NCBI GenBank assembly: GCA_002494135.1
Contig: DLBG01000044.1
Coordinates: forward strand, 1-13,373
Length of the DNA: 13,373 nt
Origin: Lachnospiraceae bacterium UBA7027
GTDB lineage: Bacteria; Bacillota; Clostridia; Lachnospirales; Lachnospiraceae
Direction: 5' to 3'
Below the pieces are notes generated by a model. The model was given only the letters and a program-made list of their open reading frames with translations. It was not told the DNA's origin and searched no databases. A program made the translations under genes and the position numbers. Shown here in pieces: positions 7,461 to 13,273 of this stretch. Every line of letters starts with the position of its first letter. The first letter of the stretch is position 1.

Positions 7461-8306
7461 TTAAATCTCAGGCAGGTTCAGCAGCGCAAAACTCTTCTCG
7501 ACCATCTCCGAATCGGAAGAGGAATTCAGAATTGTGATTTCTCCGGTGAAGGAGAATTCATCGAACGGGGTGCTTGGATCGACAGGGGCTGAACCGGACG
7601 GATCCTTTAAAAGATCTTTTTCGGCCAGACGGCGGCGCAATTCGCGTGCGGTGCCGAAGCTTCCGTCGATTAACGCAATATCTTCACGGTAATGGTTTTC
7701 GCGGAGATATTCTTTGATATTCGAACGAAGGAAGGGATAGTGGGTACAGCCGAGTACGATACTTTCCGTGTTGTCTGTCAGATAGGGTTTTAAGTGCTTT
7801 GCAAAATACACGTTTAAAAGATCCTGATCGAACATGCAGTTTTCCACGAAGCCGACCAGTCCGTCACAGGGGACGGAAACAACCTCGTGTCCTTCGCCGT
7901 ATTGCTCCAAAAGATGCCGGAATTTTTCCTGACGAATGGTCATCGGAGTCGCCATGACAAGAATGCGTCCGCCCCTGCTCTGCTCGATGGCAGGCTTGAT
8001 GGCAGGCTCGATTCCGACTAAGGGAAGGTCCGGATACATGATACGAAGATCCTTTACCGCTGCACTCGTCGCGGTGTTGCACGCAATTGCCAGGCCCTTG
8101 ATCCCGCGGTCCAGAAGTTCTTCCACGACATGGAAGGTCAGACGCCGGATTTCCTCGCGGGGCTTGTTGCCGTAAGGAACATTTGCGGAGTCTCCGTAAT
8201 AGATGAAATCTTCATTTGGCATAAGCCGTACGGCTTCGCGCAGGACGCTGATGCCTCCCAGTCCCGAATCCATAAAGCCGATGGGCAGATCCTTGCTTAA
8301 TTTCAT
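7461..8306 (-). CDS. murI: Glutamate racemase
   Basis: Converts L-glutamate to D-glutamate for peptidoglycan precursors in the cytoplasm; no cofactor is needed. The 281 residues fit the family (usually 250-290). Seen: FMDSGLGG at 11-18, YYGDSANVPYG at 36-46, the first catalytic cysteine C76 in ACNTAT, and the second catalytic cysteine C187 in LGCTHYPFLR. The C-terminal 60 residues contain a polar Pro/Ser-rich stretch (about 236-250), somewhat longer than in minimal homologues. GAGG lies about 6 nt upstream of ATG. It is the middle gene of a minus-strand operon: 58 bp after the repeat-containing membrane protein gene and 10 bp before the CxxC/CxxH gene, with no terminator in either gap. Confidence 0.96.
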   Translation of the reverse strand: MKLSKDLPIGFMDSGLGGISVLREAVRLMPNEDFIYYGDSANVPYGNKPREEIRRLTFHVVEELLDRGIKGLAIACNTATSAAVKDLRIMYPDLPLVGIEPAIKPAIEQSRGGRILVMATPMTIRQEKFRHLLEQYGEGHEVVSVPCDGLVGFVENCMFDQDLLNVYFAKHLKPYLTDNTESIVLGCTHYPFLRSNIKEYLRENHYREDIALIDGSFGTARELRRRLAEKDLLKDPSGSAPVDPSTPFDEFSFTGEITILNSSSDSEMVEKSFALLNLPEI

Positions 8307-8329
8307 GACATCCTCAATTCACAGTTCAT

Positions 8330-8350
8330 TGATAACAGGTTTATGATAAC
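8330..8350 (-). repeat. Short direct repeat in the murI leader
   Basis: TGATAAC occurs at 8330-8336 and again at 8344-8350 (14-nt period) in the 58-bp gap upstream of murI. It could be a half-site pair for a regulator or chance; nothing else supports a function. Confidence 0.3.
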
Positions 8351-8364
8351 TGCCGGGTACTTCC

Positions 8365-9273
8365 TTACCGGAAATCATACAGATATTCCAGAAAATCCAC
8401 AACCATATCCATGTGAAGCGAATAGGCGGATACGGGAGCGGCAACGGGCTCGAAGGGAATCTCTGCGTTGTACAGCCCGGTTTCGGCGAAGCGGGGAGCT
8501 TTTCTTAAATATACACCCATGGCATATTTGTTCCCGTCATCGTCCGTGAAGTAGTAAATGCAGTCATTTTCCTTAAGATATTCGTAGAAATCCGCCGGAA
8601 GATGGTTATCGACGGTTCCGTCATAGAACTCATTCGGCACATAGTAATCCACAAGTTCCGGGGAACCCATAATCAGATCCACATTATGGTTCTCACCGTT
8701 GCTTACCACATTCATATCCGTTGCCAGGTCAAAGGTGTTCTTTGTCTGAGTATTAATGACGATTCCCGTGTTGATAAGTATGGGGCTCGACTTTAAATCA
8801 ATGCCTTCCTTTTCGGCAAATGCGGCGATAAAATTGTTGAGCTCCTTTTTCTCGTCCTCCGAAAAGGATGCGGCGTACGAAGAATTAAGCGCATAGACAC
8901 TTAAAACAGGCGGTTTATCCGCAAAGTAGGTGTAATGTAAAAATAAATAAACCCCGAAAGCAATCAGTCCGATTAAGATAAATACGGGGATTTTATAATA
9001 GTACCAGAAGTGTTGCAGGCGCTTTTTAAACGGCATTTTCGCAACTTTAGCCTTCTGGTTTCTGATTTCTTCGCGGACGGTGCCCGATTCGGAATTTGTA
9101 CCCTCGAAAACGGAGTAGTCAATTTCCCCCGATTCGTCTTTGGATGCCTTATTGCCGTCAAGGACGGCTTCTCTTGCTTCCCAGACGGCTTCTTTTGCCT
9201 TAAGCACAGCCTCGCGATTGCTTATTTCTTCGTTATTATCAATGTTATTATCAATGTTATTCTTTTCAGCCAT
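8365..9273 (-). CDS. Single-pass membrane protein with N-terminal heptad repeats, unknown function
   Basis: No family recognised. With the start chosen here it has 302 residues. The cytosolic N-terminus holds an Asn/Asp/Ile repeat (INDN-type, about residues 6-14), then three seven-residue repeats of the form (R/K)EAVxx(A/G) at 20-40, and a basic stretch before one membrane helix (about 94-112). The outer domain (about 118-302) has the phrase DLIMGSPELVDYY, reminiscent of ligand-binding lobes of solute-binding proteins, but this is only a resemblance. An in-frame ATG also exists at 9300 but lacks a ribosome site and lies inside a strong predicted promoter, so ATG 9273 is preferred. That ATG falls at the expected transcription start. 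First gene of the operon with murI and the CxxC/CxxH gene. Confidence 0.75.
   Translation of the reverse strand: MAEKNNIDNNIDNNEEISNREAVLKAKEAVWEAREAVLDGNKASKDESGEIDYSVFEGTNSESGTVREEIRNQKAKVAKMPFKKRLQHFWYYYKIPVFILIGLIAFGVYLFLHYTYFADKPPVLSVYALNSSYAASFSEDEKKELNNFIAAFAEKEGIDLKSSPILINTGIVINTQTKNTFDLATDMNVVSNGENHNVDLIMGSPELVDYYVPNEFYDGTVDNHLPADFYEYLKENDCIYYFTDDDGNKYAMGVYLRKAPRFAETGLYNAEIPFEPVAAPVSAYSLHMDMVVDFLEYLYDFR
9154..9216 (-). repeat. Three tandem 21-nt units coding a seven-residue repeat
   Basis: On the minus strand the units encode REAVLKA, KEAVWEA and REAVLDG. They keep E-A-V in register and similar codons (GAAGCCGTC in two units), which points to recent internal duplication. The heptad period suggests a short charged helix or coiled coil. 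Confidence 0.75.
9232..9261 (-). repeat. 12-bp tandem repeat, 2.5 copies, at the 5' end of the membrane protein gene
   Basis: GTTATTATCAAT at 9232-9243 and 9244-9255, then GTTATT at 9256-9261. Read on the minus strand it encodes repeated I-D-N-N just after the start codon. The unit is a multiple of three, so copy-number change would keep the frame. Confidence 0.85.
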
Positions 9274-9279
9274 GAGCCT

Positions 9280-9308
9280 ATTATCGTACTTTCCTTGCAT
9301 CCGGTCAA
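9280..9308 (-). promoter_or_regulatory. Promoter of the membrane protein / murI operon
   Basis: On the minus strand TTGACC (9308-9303, 5 of 6 matches) and GATAAT (9285-9280, 5 of 6) are separated by exactly 17 bp. Six bases after the -10 comes the A of ATG at 9273, where transcription would be expected to begin. Confidence 0.7.
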
Positions 9309-9332
9309 GTTTGGCAATCTGAAAAATACTGC

Positions 9333-9361
9333 TTGTTTTCTTTATTTTGTGGTATTATTAT
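9333..9361 (+). promoter_or_regulatory. Promoter of the NCS2 permease gene
   Basis: TTGTTT at 9333-9338 (3 of 6), 17-bp spacer, TATTAT at 9356-9361 (5 of 6). An overlapping extended form TGGTATTAT (9350-9358) is the alternative. It is back to back with the operon promoter, 24 bp apart. The leader of about 45 nt carries a small hairpin (TGCTT-GAAG-AAGCA, 9361-9374) and the palindrome CACATGTG (9373-9380). Confidence 0.5.
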
Positions 9362-9414
9362 GCTTGAAGAAGCACATGTGGTGTTTCATTAAGAAAAAAG
9401 GGGGAAATCTTTTC

Positions 9415-10797
9415 ATGAAACTTATTTATAAGGTTGATGACAAGCCGAAATTCGGACCTTTGCTCATCTTTGCTCTTCAGCAGCTGCTCGCTATCATGAC
9501 GGCAACGCTTGTTGTTCCCATCAATATCAACACGGATGCGGACCTTGTTGCCAAGTTCGGAGAAGGGGCAATCGGAATGAGCCCCGCGGCCGCACTTTTC
9601 GGTGCAGGTGTCGGAACGCTGGTTTATGTATTGTTTACGAAGAAGAAGAGTCCTGTATTCTTAGGCTCCTCCTTTTCCTTTATTGCCTCCATGGTTGCGG
9701 CGTTTGCCGGTGCGACTACGGTAGCGGTCGGTTTTGTCGGACTGATTATCGGTGCAGTGGCAGCAGGTCTGGTATATGTGGTACTAGCCGTTTTTGTCCG
9801 TCTTCTCGGTGTAAAATGGATTAACAAACTTATGCCCGCCGTTGTAATCGGACCCACCGTTTCCATTATCGGTCTTTGCCTGGCGGGAAGCGCGGTAAGC
9901 AGTCTGACTTCGGGCGGATATGACACGACAAACACCATTGTTGCATTGATTTGCGGACTTACCTGCTTATTCGTTACGATTCTGTGTTCCGTATACGGAA
10001 AGAAAATAGGCAAGCTGATTCCGTTCGTAATCGGAATTTGTGCCGGATATATTTTTTCCTTTATCCTTACCTTCATCGGTATGAAGGCCGGATGCGATGA
10101 AATGATGGTATTGAACTTCTCACCGTTTGCGAATCTGGTAGCGGGCGGTGTTACGTTAAAGACGTTTTTTGCGGTTCCCGATTTTACATTCATCAAGGCA
10201 CTCGGCGGATTTGACGGCATTACCTCTTCCTATATCGGAACCGTGCTTGCGGCATACGTTCCCGTTGCATTCGTTGTATTTGCCGAGCATATTGCCGACC
10301 ATAAGAATATTTCCTCCATTATCGAGCAGGATCTTTTAACCGATCCCGGTTTACACAGAACCCTTCTCGGTGACGGTATCGGTTCCATGGCCGGTGCATT
10401 CTTCGGCGGCTGCCCGAATACCACATACGGTGAGTCCATCGGCTGCGTGGCAATTACCAAGAACGCTTCCGTCTGGACCATTATCACGGCTGCGGCAGGT
10501 GCAATTCTCATTTCCTTCTGCTCCCCGTTCGTTGCACTGGTGGATTCCATTCCTCCCTGCGTTATGGGCGGCGTCTGCATGGCATTGTACGGATTCATCG
10601 CGGTTTCCGGTCTGAAAATGATTCAGAATGTGGATTTAAACAAGAACAAGAATCTTTTCGTTGTATCCGTTATTCTGATTGCCGGTATCGGCGGCCTTAC
10701 GGTTTCTTTCGGAAAAGTTAAGATTACATCCATTGCCTGTGCGCTGATTCTCGGAATCATCGTAAACCTGCTGGTAAAGAAGAGTCCGGAGGAATAA
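9415..10797 (+). CDS. uraA: Uracil/xanthine permease, NCS2 family (UraA/PyrP-like)
   Basis: Proton-coupled nucleobase importer in the cell membrane, 460 residues, hydrophobic throughout as expected for the 14-helix NCS2 fold. Active-site landmarks: E291 in AEHIADH corresponds to UraA E241, and E340 in PNTTYGES corresponds to E290; their separation (49) is the same as in UraA. The position of UraA H245 is D295 here, as in the clostridial EHIGDHKN-type group, so the exact base transported (uracil, xanthine or another) is uncertain. The frame is open further upstream to 9010, but that part overlaps the opposite gene and its promoter. ATG 9415 has AAGGGGG about 10 nt upstream and begins the conserved protein. 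A single-gene unit with its own promoter and terminator; no nucleotide-pathway gene is adjacent. Confidence 0.92.
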   Translation: MKLIYKVDDKPKFGPLLIFALQQLLAIMTATLVVPININTDADLVAKFGEGAIGMSPAAALFGAGVGTLVYVLFTKKKSPVFLGSSFSFIASMVAAFAGATTVAVGFVGLIIGAVAAGLVYVVLAVFVRLLGVKWINKLMPAVVIGPTVSIIGLCLAGSAVSSLTSGGYDTTNTIVALICGLTCLFVTILCSVYGKKIGKLIPFVIGICAGYIFSFILTFIGMKAGCDEMMVLNFSPFANLVAGGVTLKTFFAVPDFTFIKALGGFDGITSSYIGTVLAAYVPVAFVVFAEHIADHKNISSIIEQDLLTDPGLHRTLLGDGIGSMAGAFFGGCPNTTYGESIGCVAITKNASVWTIITAAAGAILISFCSPFVALVDSIPPCVMGGVCMALYGFIAVSGLKMIQNVDLNKNKNLFVVSVILIAGIGGLTVSFGKVKITSIACALILGIIVNLLVKKSPEE

Positions 10798-10811
10798 AAA
10801 ACACGAAATTC

Positions 10812-10837
10812 AAGGGTGCCTGCGGGCACCCTTTTTT
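10812..10837 (+). terminator. Rho-independent terminator after the permease gene
   Basis: AAGGGTGCC (10812-10820) pairs perfectly with GGCACCCTT (10825-10833) around TGCG, followed by a T-run to 10837. Confidence 0.93.
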
Positions 10838-10850
10838 CACACTTTTTTCC

Positions 10851-10888
10851 TTGATTTCATTTGCAAAGTGTAATAAGATAGATAAAAT
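10851..10888 (+). promoter_or_regulatory. Possible promoter(s) for the small membrane protein gene
   Basis: Two overlapping candidates: TTGATT (10851-10856) with TAAGAT (10874-10879) at 17 bp, and TTGCAA (10861-10866) with TAAAAT (10883-10888) at 16 bp. The second has the better -10. The sequence cannot decide between them. Confidence 0.45.
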
Positions 10889-10917
10889 CGTTTTTTTTAA
10901 CACCATGAGGCGGGACT

Positions 10918-11421
10918 ATGACAGACACTTTTCAGGAACTCTTAATCGAACAGCAGGGCAGCCAAATGAATAAAATCTTCGGATATGTCCTTGTGGGCCT
11001 GGGAGTTTTATCCATTATCAGCGGTCTGTTTGTAAGTCCTTTCTTTTTTATCGGCGCACCTGTCTGCGGAATCCTTTCTTATATTGTATATTTCAGACGT
11101 ACCGTAACGGAGTATGAATATACCTATATGGATAAGGTGCTTCAGATTTCCAGAATCTACAACCGTTCAAGCAGAAAGACGGTCGAAGAACTGGATTTAA
11201 CGAAGGCAGAAGCCATTGTGGCACAAAATTCCGCGGCATATGATAATTACAAAAACATGAAGGGTGAGGAAACCGATTATTCCACCTGTCTTCCGGAGAC
11301 GGAAGAACTTAAAGATTATGTGATTATCATGGATGGAAAGAAGATTTACTATTTTTCCTTTAACGAGGCCATGGTGAAAGCGATACGTACCGGCGTTCCG
11401 AGTAAAGTAAAACTTCGCTGA
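10918..11421 (+). CDS. Small membrane protein resembling DUF6106
   Basis: Function unknown; 167 residues. Two closely spaced hydrophobic helices (about 20-40 and 41-60) form a hairpin in the membrane, followed by a cytosolic-looking domain of about 105 residues beginning at TEYEYTYMDKVLQISRI. The EYEY...D..L.I..I..RS.RK pattern, the later TDYS, and the C-terminal MVKAIRTGVPSKV recall DUF6106 proteins of Lachnospiraceae; this match is from memory and only moderately sure. GAGG at 10907-10910 is 7 nt before ATG. A 6-bp GC-rich hairpin (11438-11455) follows, then the insertion sequence. It appears to be a single-gene unit after the permease terminator. Confidence 0.75.
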   Translation: MTDTFQELLIEQQGSQMNKIFGYVLVGLGVLSIISGLFVSPFFFIGAPVCGILSYIVYFRRTVTEYEYTYMDKVLQISRIYNRSSRKTVEELDLTKAEAIVAQNSAAYDNYKNMKGEETDYSTCLPETEELKDYVIIMDGKKIYYFSFNEAMVKAIRTGVPSKVKLR

Positions 11422-11437
11422 ATGAGGTACGCACAGA

Positions 11438-11455
11438 CCGCCGATGCGACGGCGG
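11438..11455 (+). other. GC-rich hairpin after the small membrane protein gene
   Basis: CCGCCG (11438-11443) pairs with CGGCGG (11450-11455) around ATGCGA. It sits where a terminator would be expected, but no T-run follows; the next bases are CGTGAAAGAG. The insertion sequence starts 26 bp further on. It may be a weak terminator or a 3' stabilising structure. Confidence 0.5.
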
Positions 11456-11481
11456 CGTGAAAGAGTGAATCATATTACATA

Positions 11482-11502
11482 ATTAGGTAATTGCGAAACG
11501 CC
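11482..11502 (+). repeat. Left terminal inverted repeat of the IS
   Basis: ATTAGG, three unmatched bases TAA, then TTGCGAAACGCC. Its inner part also pairs with the GGCGTTCGCAA that follows (hairpin 11490-11518, one bulged A). Confidence 0.8.
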
Positions 11503-11537
11503 TATCGGCGTTCGCAATCTTGAATCCAGACAAGGAT

Positions 11538-11560
11538 GAAATCCTGCAAAGCAGGATTTC
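11538..11560. other. Perfect 10-bp hairpin near the transposase 3' end
   Basis: GAAATCCTGC (11538-11547) pairs with GCAGGATTTC (11551-11560) around AAA. It lies about 85 bp beyond the transposase stop. No T-run follows on either strand, so a classic terminator is not supported; an RNA structure or protein-binding site is possible. Confidence 0.6.
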
Positions 11561-11644
11561 TCTCGATAATAAATGCGCCAAACGGAAGTTTTTTGAGAAA
11601 GGGCACAAAAAGAAAACCTTTTGATATTTTTGAACTTTGAAAAC

Positions 11645-13111
11645 TTATGCAAGAAGTGGTTTAAGACTTCGGATATATTGGTGATTGTGTATTTTATCGG
11701 CCAGTACGACAGTTATCAGTTGTGTGATGCCGGACAGTACTAAATCGGCGTGGAGAGTTTTTTCGTTTTGTGTTTTTCTTCCTGCCAGACAGAAACTGTC
11801 TTTAAAATGATTTATTGATCTCTCCACAACGGTTCGAATTTTATAGGTTTCATCCCACTCATTGGTTCCTCGGATTGTACCGGGATATGCTCTTAAATTT
11901 TGTTCCGGGTAGATATATATCATCCGTCCGCATTTGCTTGGCGTACATGGATTTTCACAGGTGCATTTGCGATGTGATTTTTGAGTGACCGGATTATAAT
12001 CCCAAATCATTTTGGGACAGACGAATTTAATCTTTTTGATTCCGTTTTGTGTTGTTAAAATCCCTTCCGGTTTCATAGGAATGGTTGGATTGTGTGGGCA
12101 ACAGGGAATTCCGTCCTCATTGATAATATACTCGCTTTTGATTTTTGAACGATTGTTTAATGGAATGTAGGCTTTCTCAAAGTGTGATCGGTTAAACATA
12201 TCCCCTGTGAGAAGCGACTGATAGATGTAGGCGGAATCAAAAGCGGAATCTCCTAAAAATGTTTTTGGATTGAACAAAGGATGAGCCTTAAAGAAGTCCA
12301 TTAATGTCGGGATTAATAACCGGGCATCATGAATGGATTTATCTACGTCCGGAGAATCGGTTTTCTTATTCGGCGTTAATTCAGGATGGGCATCAAGGAA
12401 GTCTTGATTATAAAAATTTAGATGACGTACAATGCCAAGTCCGTTGGTGACGATGCCGATTTTATAAACATAGCAGAAATGGCCGTCAACATAGAGTTGT
12501 TTGATTCCTTTGTTAGAAGCAGCATGTGAAGGCATTGAAGAATAGGCTGCTTTATATGGATCATAGCTTTTGTCGAAACCCATTGCGCTTGCATATGTTT
12601 TTAATTGTTTGATGGTCCGGTTGATATATTTAGGATTGTTTTCGGTAACAAATGCTTCAATACCGGAAGAATCAAAGATAGTCATATCGGCTTTGACAGA
12701 ATCGATTTCCTGACAGATAGGTTCGGTTATGTCGACGAGTTTTTCGAATACGTATTCCAATTCAGATAGAAAATCCTGCTTAAAGCGAGTGATTTTTGAC
12801 GCATCGGGAACCTTGTCGAAACCGCAGAATTCTCTGAGGTCCTTTGAATATTTGAGAAAAGCCAGAAGAAGAGAATCTGTAGGAATAGAGAAAATCTTTT
12901 GGAGAATCAACGCCCAGAGCATAGCGGTAAGGGAGTATTTGCGGTGTCGTCCGGTTGAAGAATAATAGTGATTGAAAAAAGACACCGGGACAATTGAATC
13001 AAGGTCAATGTGATTTTCGAGAAGGGAAAGAAACTGAGGTTTGTCGGAATCAAAAATATTTTGACAATCTTCGAAAATATCACACAAAGAGAGTTGTTTA
13101 TATGGTATCAT
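11645..13111 (-). CDS. DDE transposase, IS1182-like
   Basis: Catalyses movement of the surrounding element; 488 residues from the start chosen here. Order of parts: an N-terminal DUF772-type helical DNA-binding region (about 20-130, including RHRKYSLTAMLWALILQK), the first catalytic Asp D147 in FDSSGIEAF, the second D288 in LGDSAFDSA, a cysteine-rich insertion (C337, C338, C365, C383, C385, C389, C394) that probably binds zinc, and the catalytic Glu E430 in TVVERSINHFKD. No frameshift or stop is present, so it may be active. ATG 13111 has AGGAG 8 nt upstream. A further in-frame ATG at 13159 lies inside the promoter -10 and is rejected as a start. Confidence 0.92.
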   Translation of the reverse strand: MIPYKQLSLCDIFEDCQNIFDSDKPQFLSLLENHIDLDSIVPVSFFNHYYSSTGRHRKYSLTAMLWALILQKIFSIPTDSLLLAFLKYSKDLREFCGFDKVPDASKITRFKQDFLSELEYVFEKLVDITEPICQEIDSVKADMTIFDSSGIEAFVTENNPKYINRTIKQLKTYASAMGFDKSYDPYKAAYSSMPSHAASNKGIKQLYVDGHFCYVYKIGIVTNGLGIVRHLNFYNQDFLDAHPELTPNKKTDSPDVDKSIHDARLLIPTLMDFFKAHPLFNPKTFLGDSAFDSAYIYQSLLTGDMFNRSHFEKAYIPLNNRSKIKSEYIINEDGIPCCPHNPTIPMKPEGILTTQNGIKKIKFVCPKMIWDYNPVTQKSHRKCTCENPCTPSKCGRMIYIYPEQNLRAYPGTIRGTNEWDETYKIRTVVERSINHFKDSFCLAGRKTQNEKTLHADLVLSGITQLITVVLADKIHNHQYIRSLKPLLA

Positions 13112-13157
13112 ATGAGTATCTCCTTTTGTTTGTGGTGATTGGTTTCTAGACAATTCC

Positions 13158-13166
13158 ATTATATCA
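13158..13166 (-). promoter_or_regulatory. Extended -10 promoter of the transposase
   Basis: On the minus strand TGATATAAT: a perfect TATAAT (13163-13158) with the TG extension. No good -35 hexamer is found at 16-18 bp. Transcription would begin near 13151, about 40 nt before the start codon. Confidence 0.65.
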
Positions 13167-13197
13167 CAACCGAGAGGAGATATTTTATTTTAGAAGC

Positions 13198-13225
13198 AAA
13201 AAAATGCCGTAAAAATGCGGCTTTT
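13198..13225. terminator. Terminator-like hairpin just inside the IS 5' end
   Basis: GCCG (13206-13209) pairs with CGGC (13218-13221). Flanking A and T runs extend the stem: AAAAGCCG on the minus strand pairs with CGGC-A-TTTT. On the minus strand seven T (13204-13198) follow. It sits between the right inverted repeat and the transposase promoter, so it would stop transcription coming in from outside. Confidence 0.6.
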
Positions 13226-13246
13226 GGCGTTTCGCAAACGCCTAAT
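13226..13246 (-). repeat. Right terminal inverted repeat of the IS
   Basis: Reading inward on the minus strand: ATTAGG, CGT (unmatched against the left end), TTGCGAAACGCC. Most of it, GGCGTTTCGCAAACGCC (13226-13242), is also a perfect 7-bp hairpin with a 3-nt centre. Confidence 0.8.
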
Positions 13247-13273
13247 GATCATTATATGAAAAGGAGAAAAAGA

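Larger units (their letters stand above)
11482..13246 (-). mobile_element. Insertion sequence, IS1182-like, apparently complete
   Basis: An element of about 1765 bp bounded by 21-bp inverted repeats (11482-11502 and 13226-13246, 18 of 21 positions matching) and containing one intact transposase gene on the minus strand. Its bases are visibly more AT-rich than the neighbouring genes, which fits acquisition from elsewhere. No clear target-site duplication is seen next to the repeats, so the exact ends could be shifted outward; CATAT at 11471-11475 and ATATG at 13254-13258 would extend the inverted repeat imperfectly. The 142 bp between the left repeat and the transposase stop contain only hairpins and no gene. 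Family placement rests on the transposase type and element size, from memory. Confidence 0.82.

Noticed and set aside
9010..9414. N-terminal extension of the permease frame
   Set aside because: Overlaps the opposite membrane-protein gene and both divergent promoters; NCS2 homology begins at ATG 9415, which has a ribosome site.
9301..9414. Purine riboswitch or similar leader before the permease
   Set aside because: After the predicted transcription start only about 45-50 nt remain, too short for a purine aptamer; only a 5-bp hairpin is present.
9624..10220. 198-codon open frame on the minus strand
   Set aside because: Mirror of the permease coding frame; Thr/Pro-rich low-complexity product typical of antisense frames of membrane proteins.
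11470..11652. 60-codon minus-strand frame overlapping the transposase stop
   Set aside because: Starts with TTG without a ribosome site, runs through the IS left repeat and hairpins, and shows no known motif.
13112..13159. Longer transposase starting at ATG 13159
   Set aside because: That ATG lies within the predicted TATAAT box; ATG 13111 has a well-placed AGGAG.
11465..13260. Target-site duplication of the IS
   Set aside because: ATCAT occurs on both sides (11469-11473 and 13248-13252) but at unequal distances from the repeats, so it does not flank the element properly.
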